Shown one piece after another: positions 19,176 to 23,212 of a stretch of 23,212 nt of DNA. Location: positions 545,257-568,468 of the forward strand of contig PJRA01000051.1 of assembly GCA_016987375.1 (NCBI GenBank). Reading direction: 5' to 3'. Under the pieces are notes generated by a model. It searched no databases. It worked only from the letters and a program-made list of their open reading frames with translations, and was not told where the DNA came from. The position numbers and the translations under genes are program-made. The stretch comes from Brachionus koreanus (Eukaryota > Rotifera > Eurotatoria > Ploima > Brachionidae). Numbering within the stretch: the first letter of the stretch is position 1; each line of letters begins with the position of its first letter.

Positions 19176-19845
19176 GTAAATGTTTAATTCTAATCTAAAA
19201 AGCTTTTGTTAGTGCATTTTTCTATAAGTCTCGTTTCCTATATTTCATAAACATTCCTCTATCGAGTCACTAATACCATTTGAATCACAGTTTAAAGTCT
19301 AAGTCACAAAAAATTAAGTCTAAATCATGGACTTAACTTAAGACTTGTAACTAAAAAATAAGTCTGGTAATTTTGTAATATATCATATACATCATCAGAA
19401 CGGAAAAATGTATTTGAAGCATTTGATAGTGCATAAACCAAAAAAAATTAAGTAACGCATAAAGATTAAGTTAAAGCATGTAAAAATTAGTCTTGCATAT
19501 AATAAAGCAAGTTAAGCACGGCCATTAAAGCTTTCTAAAGTATTATTTGTTGAAGCAAAGCCAAAAACTGAAACGAAAATTTACTTCATTCACTTTCAAC
19601 ACATTTTTTTTTTAAATAGTCACCCAATGACTTAAAATTTAATTGAGAACTGAGTAAAATATAAGATGCTAAAAAACACAAGGATGACTGTTCAAGAAAA
19701 AAAAAATTTAATTTTAATAACAATTCTATATTTAAATTAATTAATTTTTGTTTATTTAAAAAAAAAATTATTTAAATTATTTTAACAATTCAAAAATAAA
19801 ATAAATGAATCTATTTTTGAAATAAATTCGACCAATAATCAACGT
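19176..19845. other. AT-rich region with AAGTC-rich cluster
   Basis: No gene seen. 19290-19372 is a degenerate array of AAGTCT, AAGTCA and GACTT words. 19751-19756 is TTTATT, the probable poly(A) signal (AATAAA on the minus strand) for the gene ending at 19846. Confidence 0.4.
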
Positions 19846-20724
19846 TCAGTCATGTGGATAGACTGTTTGGAGATATTTTTTTTTCAAATATTGTCCACCA
19901 TCAAAACTATTGAAAAACGAATTCAAAATTCTATGCTTTATTTTTCTGTTTGTAACTTTAACTAAATCATTTTGATAAACATACACTTTGTCTGATAAGT
20001 ACTCGTCTTTTTCGTCCACCAAGAGCAAATAATGCGGTTGATTCATTATTTGATTTCTCTTTTCAAAAGAAAAATGAAATAAAAAATTAAATTTTTTTTT
20101 TTAAATTTCTTACCTCTTCTAATTGATAGTTTTTTTCGACCCAGTCAAACGGAGCATTGCACTTGTCATCCCAGCCAACAATAACACCATGTATATTCAA
20201 CCTTTTTATATAAACAACTTGTCCTACGCGGAACAGCACATTATTCGGCCTAGGCGACCTGGTCACCGAGGACTCTTTCAAAATAAATTAACTTATTTAA
20301 TTTTTTTTTTTTTAATTTCCTAAATAAATTTCTTTTTTTGTTTACCTGCAAAGTCTACCAATTGCTTACGATATTTTAGAACTTCCACTGCAATGTCATC
20401 TTCATTGTCTTTATTGATATGCTTAGATTTTCTAAAAAAAACTTTCGGACCTTTGAACTGATCGGGTCTTTCTAACACAAAATTTACATACCACTTTTTC
20501 CACGCATTCAAATCAAAATAGTTTTTTATATTTTGTAAAGAACCAGCTAAACTTAAAAGAAAAAAATTGCTTAAATCTTAGTAGATAAATTTTGAATTGA
20601 AGTGTCACTTTTTAAGTGCAATACTTTGCTCCACATTGTCGTTCGACCAATATTGGGTGATCAAGTATTGTGCTGGCAAGGCCAATGCAATCAAAACAAA
20701 CTTCAAATAGTCGAATCGATCCAT
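19846..20724 (-). CDS. Membrane-anchored YccV-like (hemimethylated DNA-binding fold) protein
   Basis: Four minus-strand exons, 20724-20609, 20551-20346, 20274-20114 and 20058-19846, join in phase into 231 codons. The first donor is the weaker GTGACA; an alternative (Q-A|GTATTG to an acceptor 8 bp further in) also keeps the frame. Residues 6-26 (YLKFVLIALALPAQYLITQYW) form a signal anchor. Residues 40-105 are charged and probably helical. From F122 to the end lies a YccV-like domain: FRVGQVVYIKRLNIHGVIVG, WDDKCNAPFDW, PHYLLLVDEKDEYLSDKVYV, then FDGGQYLKKKYLQTVYPHD. These match the domain's FRVGQVVxHKxxxYxGVIVGWD, YxVLVD and YPED blocks. The domain is known from bacterial HspQ/YccV and the C-terminus of animal FBXO21. 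Here there is no F-box; with the hydrophobic N-terminus the protein is probably a membrane or secretory-pathway resident, so a DNA-binding role is doubtful. A 121 bp exact copy of its exon 2 lies upstream. Confidence 0.87.
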
Positions 20725-20906
20725 CTAAAAACAAAAAAAAAGTGTTTGCTTGTGTTCATAGCCATTTTCTGAGATTTAAGTCCCAGTTTATATAATTAAA
20801 AGTAAATTTTAAATTTTGAAATTTTTTATTTGTGAATAATTTAAATAACAAATTTTAATTTGTTTCGAATTTACAATCAAAAAAATAAAAAATTGAAAAA
20901 ATTTTG

Positions 20907-21052
20907 TTAAAAATCGTATGCAGGTCGTTTGGTGGGTATAAATTTTTTGCTGCCGTAACCAATGTTACTTGTTTGGTCGTCCATGTCACCGCATGGGTGA
21001 ACAACTATTCCCGGAAATGATTCACTTGATTTTATTAATTCACATGGTTCAT
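20907..21052 (-). CDS. Terminal exon of an unidentified minus-strand gene
   Basis: On the minus strand a TTTTTTATTCAG acceptor (AG at 21053-21054) opens a 146 nt exon in phase: EPCELIKSSESFPGIVVHPC, GDMDDQTSNIGYGSKKF, IPTKRPAYDF, stop TAA at 20909-20907. Composition is clearly coding, with higher G+C than the flanks. A TTTATT (AATAAA on the minus strand) lies 77 bp beyond the stop at 20825-20830. I do not recognise the protein. An upstream exon may lie at 21395-21480 (minus), where FLISAVGIVGVTYSWFN looks like a membrane segment and GTAAAA could be a donor, but the reading frame does not join cleanly. Confidence 0.6.
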
Positions 21053-21554
21053 CTGAATAAAAAATAAATTCTAATTATTAAATTTTCTAAGCTTCAAAAA
21101 ATTGATTTTTTTTTGAATATTTTTTATTTTTTGTATGAATTTTAAAATTATTCAATTTTAATTAAATTTTTTTTTGACTATTCAAGTTTTCTAAATTACT
21201 AATTGTCAAAATGCTTCATGTTGAAGAATTATTTTTATTTAAATTTATAAGACAAAATTAAATGCTATTTGAATGATTTGTTAGAACCCACATTTAAAGT
21301 TATCTTAAATCTGTGCTCTTACAATTATTATATTATATATTTAGAACACAATCATTCACTATTTTTCAGATTCCATTTTTACAAATAAAAGTTTATCTTT
21401 TTACCTAAACTTATATTTTCACTTATTTGGTCTCTCAATTAAACCAAGAATAAGTCACCCCAACTATTCCAACTGCGCTTATCAAAAAATTAAGTATATA
21501 ATCAAAACACAGGTTTATAACAGTCTAATATTTTACAAGTTTTAAATACTAATG
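21053..21554. other. Probable intron or upstream region of the minus-strand gene
   Basis: AT-rich. The only protein-like stretch is the minus-strand membrane-like segment near 21425-21490 noted under the exon at 20907-21052. Confidence 0.35.
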
Positions 21555-21597
21555 TTAAGCAGTAATAATGATACTAATGCATTATTATTACTGTTAA
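21555..21597. repeat. Imperfect palindrome flanked by TTAA
   Basis: TTAA, G, CAGTAATAATG, short loop, CATTATTATTACTG, TTAA. Arms of about 11 bp pair across a loop of about 8-10 bases. It may be a very short hairpin or the relic of a TTAA-targeting element. Confidence 0.4.
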
Positions 21598-21730
21598 ACT
21601 AAAGACATCTAAGCTGGCTAGAGTCGGTATTTTAGTTATTGGGAGAACTACTAACAATATAATGTCAAACTGTTTTTCTCAAAAAGAATACAAAATAGTG
21701 ATTTTGCAACAAAATTTTCAAAAATTTGAT

Positions 21731-21851
21731 TTTATTGATATGCTTAGATTTTCTAAAAAAAACTTTCGGACCTTTGAACTGATCGGGTCTTTCTAACACA
21801 AAATTTACATACCACTTTTTCCACGCATTCAAATCAAAATAGTTTTTTATA
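21731..21851 (+). repeat. Perfect 121 bp direct copy of part of the YccV-like gene's exon 2
   Basis: Base for base identical to 20410-20530, in the same orientation, 1.3 kb away. It spans exon 2 coding sequence only, from codons for the charged segment through KNYFDLNAWKKWY, and stops inside the exon at both ends. Both junctions sit in T/A runs (TTTATT and GTTTTTTATA). It therefore cannot act as a complete exon and has no splice sites of its own. Confidence 0.95.
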
Positions 21852-22203
21852 AAGTTTTAAATATAAGAATACATTAAATTTTATATTAAGAAGACTTGCT
21901 AAGAGAATTTGAATTATTCATTAAGAAATATGTTTTCTTTTAATTTTTTTCTAAATAATAATATTCAAATTATAAAAAATCTAAACTTGTTGAATTATGT
22001 TAATTTTTTTTTATAAAAAAATTTGGTTTAAAAAAAAAATTTTAAATTTCTTGATAACACTTTATTTTTTTAATCAGCATTTGAAATTGTGAATTTGGAG
22101 ACTCAATTTGAATTAATTCTACAGGCCTATGAATAGTTCTCTAAATTTATTTTGGTTTTATAATTGATCATCAAATTGGATTAGAAACTAAACTAAAAAT
22201 TTT

Positions 22204-22637
22204 AACAATTTGACATAAATTATATGAGAGGAATGAGAGGTGACTTAATTCAAATGTTTAAAGTTAAAAGAAATATTGATCTCATCAAATGGCAATCTCC
22301 ATTCACTTTTTCAAGCAGAAGTACAAGAGGTCATCCGTACAAAATTAAAAGAGAAATCAAAAATTGTGCCCAAAGATACCACTTCTTCACAAACCGTGTA
22401 GTAAATGACTGGAATAAGTTGGGAGTGGATGCAGTGGAAGCTCAATCTAGTGATATTTTTAAAGCAAAAATAGACAAAAACTTTCATTATATTTTTTGCG
22501 CAAAATCTGTTGTCAAATTTAGGCATTTATGCGTTGCAATAATATCTTTTTCTATTTTAATAATTAATTGCTATTCTATTTTCATACAAATCTATTTTTT
22601 AAGTATTAAAAATTTTAATTTCGAATTAAACAAATGA
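22204..22637 (+). pseudogene. LINE reverse transcriptase, C-terminal remnant
   Basis: The frame from about 22220 reads RGMRGDLIQMFKVKRNIDLI, then RSTRGHPYKIKRE, RYHFFTNRVVNDWNKLGVDA and VEAQSSDIFKAKIDKNF. This is the conserved end of CR1/jockey/L2-type LINE reverse transcriptases (RR.RGDLI, TRGH, FF..RV...WN.LP, S...FK..LD). The rest of the element is missing upstream, as usual for 5'-truncated LINEs. The frame stays open for 137 codons to TGA at 22635-22637, so the insertion is fairly young or was truncated within the ORF. No ATAATA-type tail can be singled out after it. Confidence 0.85.
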
Positions 22638-23212
22638 AGGATTAAAAAGTAATTAATTTGACTAGTTGGATAAAATAAAAAAAGTACTAGAACGATGACT
22701 TGAAAAATTAAAAACTCAAAGTATTAACTTTTTACTGATTTGTTCGAAAAATATTTAATCATTCATTTTTTTATCCTTTGCGCATTGTACTTGGAGCACA
22801 TTTTTTAAAAATTAGAATGATCTAATTAAACTTAGAAAATTGGAAACAATGCAACTGTCAATGTCCAAATTGGTACAAAAATTATATTTGCAAACATATC
22901 ATAGGTATTGTATCTTAATACAGACTTTACCGTTGCAGTATTCACAGTATTTACCACTCATTCAAATATGAGAAACACAAAGAGAAACATTTAAGTCAAA
23001 GTAAAAATTAGTACATAAGCTTTCAATTTTTATTTTTAATTTTTCTTTTTAATGACACTTATTTTTTGCATTTCATTTAATAAATTTATTAAAAATAAGT
23101 TTTTGTTTGACAAAAAATTGTATTTTATTTTAAGGATTTAGCCAAAAACTTTAAAAATTTTTTCTTTTTTTTTTGAGAATACTTTTTGGCATTTATTTGA
23201 AAAAAAAAATTA
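22638..23212. other. AT-rich DNA to the end of the window, nothing recognised
   Basis: No coding frame, terminal repeat or RNA gene seen. Confidence 0.4.

Noticed and set aside
22311..22526. Minus-strand frame of 71 codons
   Set aside because: Antisense of the LINE reverse transcriptase remnant.
1..23212. CRISPR array, bacterial operon or phage system
   Set aside because: Spliced genes, poly(A) signals and eukaryotic transposons make this animal nuclear DNA; no regularly spaced repeats are present.

Overview
This is a strongly AT-rich stretch of an animal nuclear genome. Genes carry short introns (mostly 47-60 bp, GT-AG, T-rich acceptors) and AATAAA poly(A) signals, and long A/T-rich intergenic DNA is littered with remnants of eukaryotic transposons (LINE, mariner, piggyBac-like and other inverted-repeat elements). 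The gene set (ANKRD49-like, Ly6/uPAR fold, M1 aminopeptidase N family, YccV-like domain) is that of an invertebrate. Compact introns in a very AT-rich genome would suit a monogonont rotifer such as Brachionus, but that is a guess.

Layout. 2-382: 3' end of an ANKRD49-like ankyrin gene (+). 2522-3443: a composite repeat with two TATA-bearing segments, a GC-richer 0.47 kb core and a 70 bp direct repeat. 3678-4208: a complete three-exon gene (+) for a small secreted, probably GPI-anchored Ly6/uPAR-type protein. 6300-6522: a piggyBac-like MITE. 7255-8205: a single-exon orphan protein (+). 8708-9062: a decayed mariner transposase (-). 10432-11415: a single-exon multi-pass membrane protein (+). 12591-17654: a 12-exon gene (+) of the M1 aminopeptidase family, reconstructed here as 963 codons with every splice phase consistent. 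One of its introns is 1.5 kb and hosts a 752 bp element with 63 bp terminal inverted repeats plus a LINE tail. 17738-18338: a second, inverted copy of the repeat core and its TATA segment. 18867-18990: a foldback element. 19846-20724: a four-exon gene (-) for a 231-residue membrane-anchored YccV-like protein. 20907-21052: probable terminal exon of another minus-strand gene. 21731-21851: a perfect 121 bp duplicate of part of the YccV gene's exon 2. 22204-22637: the C-terminal end of a LINE reverse transcriptase (+).

The most interesting gene is the M1-family protein. It keeps the length and fold landmarks of aminopeptidase N but has lost GAMEN, HEXXH and the catalytic tyrosine, so it should be a membrane-anchored pseudopeptidase. 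The most interesting non-coding structure is the TATA-plus-core repeat, whose two ends carry related hairpin-forming motifs and which occurs twice in opposite orientation about 14.4 kb apart. The genes show no operon-like link; they look like ordinary independent eukaryotic genes in a transposon-rich neighbourhood.
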